The notes below the pieces were generated by a model that ran no database searches, was not told the DNA's origin, and saw only the letters and a list, made by a program, of their open reading frames with translations. From Companilactobacillus furfuricola (GTDB lineage: Bacteria > Bacillota > Bacilli > Lactobacillales > Lactobacillaceae): a DNA stretch of 36,433 bases. This document shows positions 1 to 7,228 of the stretch, one piece after another. The position numbers were made by a program, and so were the translations under genes. Each line of letters starts with the position of its first letter. Positions within the stretch are counted from its first letter, which is position 1. The DNA is taken from contig NZ_RHNT01000020.1 of assembly GCF_003946325.1 (NCBI RefSeq), positions 1 to 36,433 on the forward strand, written 5' to 3'.

Positions 1-262
1 CTTCAGATTCCACCTCGCGGTGGACACCTTTGTCCTCAACTCGTGATTCCGACTACTACGGCTCACAGTGAACTTTCATCACCTAGCTAACGCCCATGCC
101 GAGCGCACCCAAATTTCACTTGGCAATTTTATTGCCTAGTGAAAGACCAAGTTTTGAGATACCTGGCGAACTTCCAGGTAGCTCAAAATTGCGTCGGCAG
201 CGTTCCAGTCCCATATAGCGCCCCGCCCCGGAACCGGCATTGAACGCACAACCAAACTACTA
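1..262 (-). repeat. Family A structured repeat, inverted and diverged copy (copy 0), cut by the window start
   Basis: Read on the minus strand, this stretch has the same layout as the plus-strand copies. It has the lead-in GTTCAATGCCG, a G/C block with CCGGGGC, TGGAACG, and then two hairpins. Hairpin 1 is TTTTGAG...CTCAAAA capped by TACCTGG/CCAGGTA. Hairpin 2 is TTTCACT-a-GGCAAT/ATTGCC-a-AGTGAAA, whose outer arms match those of copies 3 and 5. Nearer the window edge are GGACA/TGTCC and CCACC-GCGA-GGTGG, a hairpin with a GNRA-type loop. The arm sequences differ from the other copies while the fold is kept. It lies just past the stop of the minus-strand gene at 326-697, so it follows a co-directional gene. 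No ORF is credible here. Confidence 0.75.
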
Positions 263-325
263 CCCCCCAAAAAAACCAAAAAAAATAGCCACCAATAAAA
301 ATATCAGCAGCTATCAAAAAAACAA

Positions 326-697
326 TCATCGTAAAATATTAGTTACAACCTGCGACTGATCAACATACCAGCCAGTATCATTATATTGCAACAGAACAGA
401 ACCATCACTCATAGTAACCCGAACCGGCGAATGACGAAGCAGATTATCCGGATTGATCAATATCCGAGGACTGATCCCGTTAAGCATCTCAACCCCGATC
501 GGACTCAAAATCGCATAAGGAAAGTCCCCAGTTTCGATTTGAGTAACGTAAGGCAAGGAAACCGTAACATTATTTTCGTCCAGAGCATTGTACGTTGGTG
601 CAGCAGAAGCTGTATTACCTACAAAAGCAGTCGACAGGCTAAGACCTGCGATCAGTATAGCCATACTTGTGGTGATCGATTTGAAATATTTTTTCAT
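326..697 (-). CDS. Small secreted protein of unknown function
   Basis: This encodes 123 residues. The start at 697 is chosen because AGAGGAGG lies 7-8 bases upstream; a longer in-frame reading from 751 would run through the promoter. The N-terminus is a clear Sec signal peptide: MKKYFKS, a hydrophobic stretch, then an A-S-A cleavage motif near residue 33. That leaves a mature protein of about 90 residues. It is rich in T, V and N, has no cysteine, and contains a YNDTGWYVDQS segment that I cannot assign to a family. Codons in its last third end almost only in G or T (37 of 43), against 23 of 40 in its first third, because it runs into the repeat at 1-262. It is probably exported and controlled by carbon catabolite repression. 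The function is unknown. Confidence 0.8.
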   Translation of the reverse strand: MKKYFKSITTSMAILIAGLSLSTAFVGNTASAAPTYNALDENNVTVSLPYVTQIETGDFPYAILSPIGVEMLNGISPRILINPDNLLRHSPVRVTMSDGSVLLQYNDTGWYVDQSQVVTNILR

Positions 698-719
698 GTG
701 CAAATCCTCCTCTGGGTTT

Positions 720-748
720 AATGTACCATGACATGAAAGCGTTCTCAA
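720..748 (-). promoter_or_regulatory. Promoter of the secreted protein overlapped by a CcpA cre site
   Basis: On the minus strand, TTGAGA (743-748) and TACATT (720-725) are separated by 17 bp. The 14-mer TGAAAGCGTTCTCA at 734-747 fits the cre consensus TGWAANCGNTNWCA at every position and covers the -35 box. CcpA bound there should block transcription when preferred sugars are present. The consensus is established knowledge; the match is seen directly in the sequence. Confidence 0.75.
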
Positions 749-801
749 CACAAAATGAAGACGTTTTAAAATTACATTAATATTGCATGGTTATTTTTTT
801 C

Positions 802-830
802 TTTCAATAGTATGAATAAATTGTTATAGT
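802..830 (+). promoter_or_regulatory. Probable promoter of the DHA1 efflux gene
   Basis: TTTCAA (802-807) and TATAGT (825-830) lie 17 bp apart, 33 bases before the ATG at 863. The -10 is good and the -35 is weak. No clear operator is seen. Confidence 0.5.
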
Positions 831-862
831 AGCTTTTGGAAAAAAGTAGGGAGGGCATCTTC

Positions 863-2038
863 ATGTATACAAAACACGCACGCTTGCGTTTGGTAACTTT
901 TATCATGACAGCTTTCATGCTCGGCTGTAATGAGTTCATGGTCGTTGGTATCTTATCGGATATCGCCAATAGTTATCAAGTATCACTTTCGTCGATCGGT
1001 ATTTTGGTTACGGCTTTCGCATTAGTCTATGCTATCAGTACACCGATCCTGACGACTTTAACGAGCCATTGGAATCGAAGGACAGTCTTGTTATCTTTGA
1101 TTGTGATCTTTTTCTTAAGTAACACGTTGACGGAAATCGCACCAACGTTGGGATGGCTGTTTTTTGCCCGGATCGTTACGGCTTTAGTTGTCGGTACTAT
1201 CATCACTTTGGTCAATTTGTACGTTAGCATCACGACTTCACTAGACGAGCGTCCGATGGCGATGGCTTGGGTCGGTGCCGGCTTTAGTATCGCCTCAGTT
1301 GTTGGTGTTCCAATGGGGTCCGCCATTGCATCTTGGATCAGTTGGCACGCGAGTTTTTGGATGGTATCCGGTTTGACAGTCATCGTCTTCGCTTTACTAT
1401 TTTGGTTGACTCCGAGTGAAAAACCAGAGGTTACCGGCAGTGTGGCTGAGCAATTGGCATTATTGAAGGATCCAAAGATCTTAGTTGGAATCGGGATCAC
1501 GGTAGCGACGTTGAGTTTCCAATATTCCTTCTATACTTACATCAGAAACTTGATCCATTCGGTTTTACAGTTCAACATCACGAGCTTGAACTGGCTGTTG
1601 TTCTTGATGGGGGTCATGAGTATTCTTGGAAATCAGATCGCTGGTATGGTCGCAAAAAATAATGGTACGAAAAAATTGCCTTATGTATACATTTTGATGA
1701 TCATCTTCGCTATGCTACTCGGTGTTTCACTTAATAACCAAATCACCGGTGTCATTGTTCTGGCTATTTTATGTACTTTGGTAATTATTTATGGAACAAC
1801 TATCCAATTAGGTTTCATGGATGAGGCTGCTAAGAATTATCCACAATCGATTGCATTAGCTACGTCATTGATCTCGATTTTTGCTAACTTAGGTATTTCA
1901 CTAGGATCGTTTTCAGCTTCAACGACGGTTAAGTATTTGGATTTGACTTCCGTTGGTTATGTCTCCGCCGTTTATGGCGTAATCGCACTGGTCTTGTCGA
2001 TCGTGCTGAGTCGGATGATGTCCAAGGAAGAGATTTAA
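863..2038 (+). CDS. MFS transporter, DHA1 (drug:H+ antiporter-1) type
   Basis: This encodes 391 residues with about 12 hydrophobic segments, the usual size for a DHA1 exporter of the AraJ/YdhP kind. The ATG at 863 is preceded by AGGGAGG with 8 bases of spacing. An upstream in-frame TTG at 836 lies over the ribosome binding site and is rejected. Helix 1 holds the CNEFMVVGIL segment typical of this subgroup. The loop between helices 2 and 3 carries SHWNRR, a variant of the MFS motif A. It probably exports a drug or sugar-like compound, but the substrate cannot be read from the sequence. It is divergent from the secreted protein gene and ends before its own terminator. Confidence 0.85.
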   Translation: MYTKHARLRLVTFIMTAFMLGCNEFMVVGILSDIANSYQVSLSSIGILVTAFALVYAISTPILTTLTSHWNRRTVLLSLIVIFFLSNTLTEIAPTLGWLFFARIVTALVVGTIITLVNLYVSITTSLDERPMAMAWVGAGFSIASVVGVPMGSAIASWISWHASFWMVSGLTVIVFALLFWLTPSEKPEVTGSVAEQLALLKDPKILVGIGITVATLSFQYSFYTYIRNLIHSVLQFNITSLNWLLFLMGVMSILGNQIAGMVAKNNGTKKLPYVYILMIIFAMLLGVSLNNQITGVIVLAILCTLVIIYGTTIQLGFMDEAAKNYPQSIALATSLISIFANLGISLGSFSASTTVKYLDLTSVGYVSAVYGVIALVLSIVLSRMMSKEEI

Positions 2039-2073
2039 TTGATTTTTTACATTTTAATTTTAGCCAAAAGAAA

Positions 2074-2103
2074 AACCCCCAAGATGGAAATTGGAGGTTT
2101 TTT
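2074..2103 (+). terminator. Rho-independent terminator after the DHA1 gene
   Basis: CCCCCAA (2076-2082) pairs with TTGGAGG (2091-2097) across an 8-base loop, with one mismatch. A run of six T follows. It sits 36 bases after the stop codon. Confidence 0.75.
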
Positions 2104-2436
2104 CGTTGTCTAAAAATCAAAAGCCTAACCGATCATTTGTTATGCTATTAATTATCTTTCGAAACGAAGTGTGGTTAATTATTATTCCGTGTTACGTATG
2201 CTTGTGAGATAGAATTCTGTTCATCTTTTCTTGTGATAAATGAATTACATTAAGCTTTTTTCTTTTAAATCTGTTCATCGAACTTGCGAAACCATTTTGG
2301 GTGTTTCCAATGATCAGTTTTTTGGCGTTTGATAAGGAAGAATCTTTCTTTTTTTCTTCTTCCTTTCGACAACTATATAGTAACATCTTGTGATGAATTT
2401 AACAAGATGATTTGTTTATTTTATTAAATTATTTTT
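2104..2436. other. Intergenic stretch without a supported gene
   Basis: A 64-codon minus-strand frame at 2192-2386 is rich in K and E, lacks a ribosome binding site and matches no family I recognise, so I do not call it a gene. The one structure seen is a perfect 8-bp inverted repeat, CATCTTGT...ACAAGATG, at 2384-2409. It overlaps the would-be start of that frame. Confidence 0.5.
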
Positions 2437-3001
2437 ATATGTATGTGAGAGAGCTGTGGTTGGTAGTGGCGTTTTTCTTGTGCTGGTGTTTTGGATTTTT
2501 GATGGGTTGGGGTTGAGGTGGTAGTTTGGTGGTACGTTCAATGCCGACTCCGGGGCCCGGGGATGCAGACGCTGGAACGTGGTGGGCACATTTTGAACCA
2601 ATCGAGCAAAGTGCGCTCGCTTGTTTCAAAACTGCACCTTTCTCTAGGTTCCTTCGTCACCAAGAGAAATTTCACCACTGAGGTCTGTATCCCCGGGCCC
2701 CTCCGTCTAGATAGAGACAATATCCCCCCTTTGTGTTGAGATTTACCGATTTATTTTCTGCAAATTGTCACTGTTTGCTCGTCCTATTTCTCACATGTCT
2801 ATCTCAGGCTTTATCTATTCTGGTGGGGAGTAGGGGCTTCCTTGTCTTATTGCATATATTCTCTATCTAGATTACTGATTTTTTTCTCGGTTCGCGGGAC
2901 TTTGCTCCGCTCATTTTGTTTCCTGACTTACATTGCCACTGTGATTTTTATGGATATGATGCGATGTTATTTTTGACTGGCTGTTGCTTTTCTCCCGCCT
3001 T
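2437..3001 (+). repeat. Family A structured repeat, copy 1 (subtype with CTCCCGCC end)
   Basis: The closing helix arms are at 2552-2570 and 2683-2701, 19 bp with one G-T wobble. Inside are GTGGTG/CACCAC, a long imperfect hairpin, and a hairpin TTTCTCT (2639-2645) / AGAGAAA (2663-2669) whose inner pairs GGT/ACC differ in a compensatory way from copy 2. The 5' lead (GTGAGAGAGCTGTGG from about 2445) is a diverged form of the lead in copies 2 and 3. The 3' part is pyrimidine-rich and holds GCGG (2894-2897) / CCGC (2907-2910). It ends in CTCCCGCCTT, as copy 3 does. The 5' flank is about 88% G+T (2461-2520). Confidence 0.85.
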
Positions 3002-3039
3002 GTGTTTTGCTGATACTTTTACTTTATTTAATGTCATAT

Positions 3040-3086
3040 TTGCATTATTTAATTCCTACTGTTATAGTGTACTAGTTAACTAATAC
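3040..3086 (+). promoter_or_regulatory. Promoter and palindromic operator of the GntR-ABC operon
   Basis: TTGCAT (3040-3045) and TATAGT (3063-3068) have a 17-bp spacer. An 18-bp near-palindrome, GTACTAGTTAACTAATAC (3069-3086, one mismatched pair), starts right after the -10 box. YtrA-subfamily GntR repressors bind palindromes built on TACTA/TAGTA, so this is a plausible autoregulatory operator covering the transcription start. Confidence 0.7.
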
Positions 3087-3107
3087 AGTTGGAATGAGGT
3101 TTTAATT

Positions 3108-3482
3108 TTGAAATTTGATGATAAGATTCCTATTTATTTGCAGATTCAAAATTATCTTGATCGTCAGATTATTTCTGGAGAGCTGGCTCCGGGGGATCGG
3201 TTGCCTTCGGTTCGGCAGTTGGCTGTTGATGTTACGGCTAATGTTAATACTGTTCAGCGGGCGCTTTCGGAGATGATCGATGAGAAGATTATTGTGCCTC
3301 AACGTGGTCGGGGTAATTTTGTTACTGTTGATGTTGATTTGATTGCTCAGTTGCGATTGAAGCTGGTCGATGAACAGTTTGCTTTGGTTTATGATCAACT
3401 GCGTGCTTTGAATTTTAGTGATTCGGAAATTATTGATAAATTTGTGGAATATGTTAAGGATAGAGGTGCTTTGAATGAGTGA
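3108..3482 (+). CDS. GntR-family transcriptional regulator, YtrA subfamily
   Basis: This encodes 124 residues, the short length typical of YtrA-type GntR proteins: a winged helix-turn-helix (about residues 8-75) plus a short C-terminal dimerisation tail instead of a ligand domain. The PIYLQIQNYL, PGDRLPSVRQLA and NVNTVQRAL segments are the family hallmarks. The start is TTG at 3108 behind GGAATGAGG. The gene overlaps the ATPase gene by 8 bases, so the products are probably co-translated. It probably represses its own operon through the palindrome at 3069-3086. By my count 37 of the first 40 codons end in G or T, an extreme bias caused by the neighbouring repeat. Confidence 0.9.
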   Translation: MKFDDKIPIYLQIQNYLDRQIISGELAPGDRLPSVRQLAVDVTANVNTVQRALSEMIDEKIIVPQRGRGNFVTVDVDLIAQLRLKLVDEQFALVYDQLRALNFSDSEIIDKFVEYVKDRGALNE

Positions 3483-4185
3483 TATTTTGAAGGTTGAGAA
3501 TTTGAATTATAGCCATCGGCTGAAGAAGATTTTACAAGATGTTAATTTGACTTTGGAGTCTGGTAAGATTGTTGGTCTTTTGGGTGAGAATGGTGCTGGT
3601 AAGACTACTTTGATGCGTTTGATCACTGGTGTGGCTCATGCTACTGGTGATATTACGGTTGCTGGGGCTTCTCGGATTGACGAGCGTAAGAGTCATGTTA
3701 GTTATATGGATCATTTGGGTGCTTTTTCACTGGGTACTCATTTGGATCGGATCGTTAAGTTTTATCAGACTGTCTATGAAGACTTTGATGTTGACCGATT
3801 TAATGAATTGGCTGATTTTTTGAATATTGATCTGAGTTTGAAGTTGTCGGCTTTATCAAAAGGTAATAAGCAAAAATTCGTGATTGCTTTGACTTTGTCT
3901 CGTCAAGTTGAGCTTTATTTGTTGGATGAGCCTTTTGATGGTATCGATAGTATGAGTCGGAAGGATATTATCAATTCTATTATTAAATGGAAGCCGGAAA
4001 ATGCTACGATCGTGATTTCCGACCATTATGTTTCTGAGATCTCGTCTTTGTTGGATGAGATCGTGGTGATCAAGGATGAGACGATCAACTGCAATTTGGA
4101 TGCCGATAAGATCCGTGAGGATAAGGGCATGGATATTGAGGACTTCTACGAAAGCTTGTATGAGAGGGGACATGACAATGACTAG
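3475..4185 (+). CDS. ABC transporter ATP-binding protein (YtrB-like)
   Basis: This encodes 236 residues, a single nucleotide-binding domain. Walker A is GENGAGKT near residue 37. The signature region is degenerate, LSKGNKQK near residue 123, in place of LSGGQ. Walker B is LYLLDEP near residue 145, and the switch histidine is in ISDH near residue 178. The degenerate signature with KGN is common in ATPases paired with YtrA regulators. It overlaps the regulator by 8 bases and the permease by 8 bases. The three genes would form a small exporter or stress-responsive ABC system for an unknown substrate, often linked to cell-wall-active peptides in relatives (family knowledge, not proven here). Confidence 0.9.
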   Translation: MSDILKVENLNYSHRLKKILQDVNLTLESGKIVGLLGENGAGKTTLMRLITGVAHATGDITVAGASRIDERKSHVSYMDHLGAFSLGTHLDRIVKFYQTVYEDFDVDRFNELADFLNIDLSLKLSALSKGNKQKFVIALTLSRQVELYLLDEPFDGIDSMSRKDIINSIIKWKPENATIVISDHYVSEISSLLDEIVVIKDETINCNLDADKIREDKGMDIEDFYESLYERGHDND

Positions 4186-4960
4186 TTTCAAAGATTTTTT
4201 CAAAATATTAATGGGGCAAAAATTCCGCCAGATGAATTTTGTTTTGTTGATCAATATTATTGCGATCGCAGTTTCGGTCCTTTGGACTTTGATCAATGGT
4301 GATTTTAATAATAATACCTTTTTCCAAGTTGCTCTTTCTTGGTCGTTTATCGTTATGCTTTGGGCTTTTCTTCGGATCACTGTTACGCATGAGAGTATTT
4401 ATACGCGAGATAGTTATCGTTTGGTCCCGATCAGTGATACTAAGTTTTACTGTATTAATTTGTTGACTTCGTTTATTGCTATGGCTTATGTGGCAGTGGT
4501 TGAGTTTGTTATTGGTGCTGCTACGGCTGCTATTAATTGGCAAGAGTATGTTGATTCGTTTAATATGATGCGGATGATGTACGGGACTCGAGTTCCTGAT
4601 GCTGGTATGATCGTTGAATCGCTGCTTTCGATGGCTTTGGTTATGATGGTGGTTACTATTCTTGCTTGGACTACTGTTAGTTTGATCCACTTGTTGACTC
4701 GAGCTGGTAGTAATTTTATGCCTTATCGTCGTAGCCGGATTATTAATTTTGTTCTTTATGTGGTTGTGATTTATATTGTTTTACGGGTTGTTGGATTTAT
4801 GATGAATTTGGTTATGAATTCTACGGATATGTTTGGTAATTCTAGTGATGTTTGGCATTTTGTGCTTTATATTGTTGGATTTTTGGTTGTTTCGGCTATT
4901 GAGGCGGTTTTGAGTGTTTACTTGATGAATCGTTGGGTTGAAACTGTTTCTGAGTCTTGA
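4178..4960 (+). CDS. ABC transporter permease, six transmembrane helices
   Basis: This encodes 260 residues. The start is ATG 4178, inside the end of the ATPase gene (ATGACTAG overlap), with GAGAGGGG about 9 bases upstream; the ATG at 4172 lies too close to that site. Six hydrophobic segments can be counted, in three pairs separated by polar loops, as in ABC-2 type permeases. No catalytic or solute-binding motif is seen. It ends 50 bases before family A copy 2. Codon endings are strongly G/T biased throughout. Confidence 0.85.
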   Translation: MTSFKDFFKILMGQKFRQMNFVLLINIIAIAVSVLWTLINGDFNNNTFFQVALSWSFIVMLWAFLRITVTHESIYTRDSYRLVPISDTKFYCINLLTSFIAMAYVAVVEFVIGAATAAINWQEYVDSFNMMRMMYGTRVPDAGMIVESLLSMALVMMVVTILAWTTVSLIHLLTRAGSNFMPYRRSRIINFVLYVVVIYIVLRVVGFMMNLVMNSTDMFGNSSDVWHFVLYIVGFLVVSAIEAVLSVYLMNRWVETVSES

Positions 4961-5009
4961 TTTTTATGCATTCACTTTCTTTGTTTGGAAGGTGGGTGCT
5001 TTTTTTGTA

Positions 5010-5710
5010 TAGATGTAAGAGAGCTATGGCAGACAGAAGCGTTTTATTTTGCTGGAGGTTGATATTTTGTTTGGTTAGCTGGGTGTTGAGGTGGTATTTT
5101 GGGTGTACGTTCAATGCCGACTCCGGGGCCCGGGGATACAGACGCTGGAACGTGGTGGGCACATTTTGAACCAATCGAGCAAAGGGCGCTCGCTTGTTTC
5201 AAAACTGCACCTTTCTCTAAGCTCCTTCGTCGCCAAGAGAAATTTCACCACTGAGGTCTGTATCCCCGGGCCCCTCCGTCTAGATGGAGACTATATCCCC
5301 CCCTTGGTTGAGCTTTACCGATTTATTTTGTACAAATTGGCACTGTTTGCTCGTCCTATTTCTCACATGTCTATCTCATGTTCCATCTATTCTGGTGGGA
5401 GTAGGGACTTTCTTTTCTTTGCACAATATAATTTCTATCTTGATTTTATTCTCTTTTCTCGGTTCGTGGGACTTCGCTCCACTCATTTTGTTTCCTGACT
5501 TACATTACTTTTGCTATTTTCTTTTCTTTTTTGGTTAGATAAGAGTTTATATATTTTTTCTTCTCTTGCCTTCGCTTCTTGCTCGCGCACTCGTTCCTCG
5601 TGCTCTTGCCTGGTTCTTATATTTTCTTTGTTTCTCTCTTTATTTGTTTCTGGCTCGCGTGGTCGATTCTCTCCCATTCTTGCTGTGTGCATTGATTCAT
5701 TTTCTTTTTT
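5010..5710 (+). repeat. Family A structured repeat, copy 2 (long pyrimidine-rich 3' subtype)
   Basis: The lead TAGATGTAAGAGAGCTATGG starts at 5011 and is shared base for base with copy 3. The closing helix is perfect over 19 bp (5125-5143 with 5256-5274). Inside it are GTGGTG (5152-5157) / CACCAC (5246-5251), hairpin 1 (TTTTGAA...TTCAAAA) and hairpin 2 TTTCTCT (5212-5218) / AGAGAAA (5236-5242). Right after the helix is the near-palindrome CTCCGTCTAGATGGAG. Further on GTGG (5466-5469) pairs with CCAC (5479-5482), where copies 1 and 3 have GCGG/CCGC. From about 5530 a T/C-rich tail runs on that is shared only with copy 4. Short frames here are chance readings of the repeat. Confidence 0.88.
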
Positions 5711-5715
5711 TGCTT

Positions 5716-6450
5716 TTACAACAAGGATTTTGCACCCATTATTATTAGTAATATTGCTATGAAGTAATTTACGTATTCAGGGTGTTTGGTTTTGGCTAGT
5801 ATTTTTACTAGTTGCGGTGCTAGGATTGCTCCTATTATGGCTCCTGCTATTAATGGTAATCCAATTGTCCAATTTACTTTGCCTGCTGTGGCGTGCATTA
5901 ATGCTCCTAGGGCGCTGGTTGCTGTTAATACGTATGTGGATGTTGCCATTGCGTCGAAGGTGTTTAGTCCTAGTAGTATTAAGCCGGCTAGTACCATTCC
6001 TCCGCCACTTAATCCGGATACTCCTACCATTAGTCCGGCTATTGCTCCGTAGAGGATTGCTTGGGCTTTGTTGGGGTTGGCTTTTGGTTTTGATTGTCTT
6101 TTTAGTAGGATCCGTAATCCTAAGATCATTAGGATCAAGCCTATGATCCAGGTATAAATTTTTTCTGGGATGTAGGGTGATAGTAGTGATCCGATTAGGA
6201 CGGATGGTAAGGCGGAGAGTACTAGGATGTTTCCGATTTTGAATTTGATCCGTTTTTGTTTGGCGTAGGTTGTTGCGCCGATTAATAGTGAGGGTAGTGC
6301 GGTTACTAGTGAGGTGGCTGCTGCTGCTTCTGGTGGTAGGTGAAATACTGCGGTTAGGATTCCTAAATAGAATGCTGCTCCGCCTCCTCCTAGTGCTATG
6401 ACGATGGTGCCGATGATGATGCCGGCAATTATTAGTGAGATTGATGTCAA
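5716..6450 (-). CDS. TSUP (TauE/SafE) family membrane protein, putative sulfite/sulfonate or organic anion exporter
   Basis: This encodes 244 residues with about 7-8 hydrophobic segments in two related halves, the family's usual size. The half-repeats show LGGGGAAFYLGIL near residue 20 and GVSGLSGGGMVLAGLILL near residue 147, the glycine-rich segments typical of TauE/SafE proteins. The start is TTG at 6450 behind AGAAGGA with 6 bases of spacing. It is divergent from a TetR gene over tandem operators and is probably controlled by it. Nearly every codon ends in A or C (38 of the first 42), which means G/T on the plus strand, although the gene is on the minus strand. The substrate is unknown. 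Confidence 0.85.
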   Translation of the reverse strand: MTSISLIIAGIIIGTIVIALGGGGAAFYLGILTAVFHLPPEAAAATSLVTALPSLLIGATTYAKQKRIKFKIGNILVLSALPSVLIGSLLSPYIPEKIYTWIIGLILMILGLRILLKRQSKPKANPNKAQAILYGAIAGLMVGVSGLSGGGMVLAGLILLGLNTFDAMATSTYVLTATSALGALMHATAGKVNWTIGLPLIAGAIIGAILAPQLVKILAKTKHPEYVNYFIAILLIIMGAKSLL

Positions 6451-6497
6451 GCTGGTCCTTCTCTCGATTGCAAAAAATTGGTTTTTGTTTATACTTA

Positions 6498-6532
6498 ATT
6501 ACAATATGTAATTATAATCTACAACATGTAAT
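6498..6532. promoter_or_regulatory. Two tandem TetR-type operators between the TSUP and TetR genes
   Basis: ATTACA-ATA-TGTAAT at 6498-6512 is a perfect inverted repeat. TCTACA-ACA-TGTAAT at 6518-6532 is a second copy with two changed bases. The centres are 20 bp apart, two helical turns, so two dimers could bind the same face. They lie in the only space between the divergent genes, upstream of the AGAGGAGGG site of the TetR gene. Confidence 0.75.
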
Positions 6533-6550
6533 TTTCAAGAGGAGGGTCTT

Positions 6551-7120
6551 TTGGCAGCACATACTTTATCACACGAAAAAATCGTGAATACGGCAATTTC
6601 CTTGGTGCAAGATCAACAAGTGGTTACTTTTTCAAAATTAGGCAATGTTTTGGGGACTCGTTCTCAGTCGATCTATAATTATTTTAAGGATGGCGATGAG
6701 TTGAAAGCTGCTGTGGCGGTGAAATATTATCGCGATCTCTATGCTAAATTGCAGCATTCTTTGATCGGCTTGTCTGGAAAAGCTGCTGTTTTGAAATATA
6801 GTCAAGTTGCAGCTGAGTTTGCTATCGAGAATTTTTTTATTACTCAATACGTTATTAGCATGCCCAAGTGGATGTTTCATGGTGATCAAGGTGTGCGAGA
6901 TGTTTTGAACGATAGTTATTTATTGCTGAAAAGATTGGTCGATCCTTTGGCGGCTGATGCTGAGCAATCTTTGGTGATTACTCGCATGATCCGGAATTTG
7001 ATTTCTGGAGAGGTGATCCATATTGGGACTGGTCGTTTTAAGGATCCATTGATGGAAGCTTCGGTCAGTTTTGAAAAGATGATTGAGCTGGCTCTAATTA
7101 ATTTATCAATTGATAATTAA
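6551..7120 (+). CDS. TetR/AcrR-family transcriptional regulator
   Basis: This encodes 189 residues. The N-terminal 50 residues form the TetR DNA-binding domain: IVNTAISLV, then TFSKLGNVLGTRSQSIYNYFKDGDEL with the helix-turn-helix near residues 27-47. The remainder is a helical ligand-binding and dimer domain with no recognisable signature. The start is TTG at 6551 behind AGAGGAGGG. It is divergent from the TSUP gene and precedes a DHA2 pump that has its own promoter. It probably represses the TSUP gene and itself through the operators at 6498-6532. Whether it also controls the pump is open. Confidence 0.88.
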   Translation: MAAHTLSHEKIVNTAISLVQDQQVVTFSKLGNVLGTRSQSIYNYFKDGDELKAAVAVKYYRDLYAKLQHSLIGLSGKAAVLKYSQVAAEFAIENFFITQYVISMPKWMFHGDQGVRDVLNDSYLLLKRLVDPLAADAEQSLVITRMIRNLISGEVIHIGTGRFKDPLMEASVSFEKMIELALINLSIDN

Positions 7121-7130
7121 AGATGAAATG

Positions 7131-7173
7131 CTAACAAACTAGCTTTGACATCGCTTGTTAGTAGTCCTAAAAT
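7131..7173 (+). promoter_or_regulatory. Promoter of the DHA2 pump with an inverted repeat around the -35 box
   Basis: A consensus TTGACA (7145-7150) and TAAAAT (7168-7173) are spaced by 17 bp. CTAACAA (7131-7137) and TTGTTAG (7155-7161) form a perfect 7-bp inverted repeat that brackets the -35 box and could be an operator. Its sequence differs from the ATTACA operators upstream. Confidence 0.75.
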
Positions 7174-7228
7174 TTTAAGTTATGTACTTGTTATGCAATT
7201 ATTTGTTTAGTTTATGGGGGAAACTTTT

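Noticed and set aside
2192-2386. 64-codon K/E-rich frame on the minus strand
   Set aside because: No ribosome binding site, no recognisable family, and its start falls in an inverted repeat.
2518-2739. Open frames inside family A copies (also near 5091-5498, 9280-9546, 25743-25997 and the minus-strand frames opposite them)
   Set aside because: They are near-identical between copies only because the DNA repeats. They have no ribosome binding sites, and changes between copies preserve base pairing, not the reading frame.
5511-5762. Frames rich in F, L and S over 5511-5762 and 26191-26498
   Set aside because: They read the T/C-rich tail of the repeat, have no start signals, and 5511-5762 overlaps the TSUP gene end.
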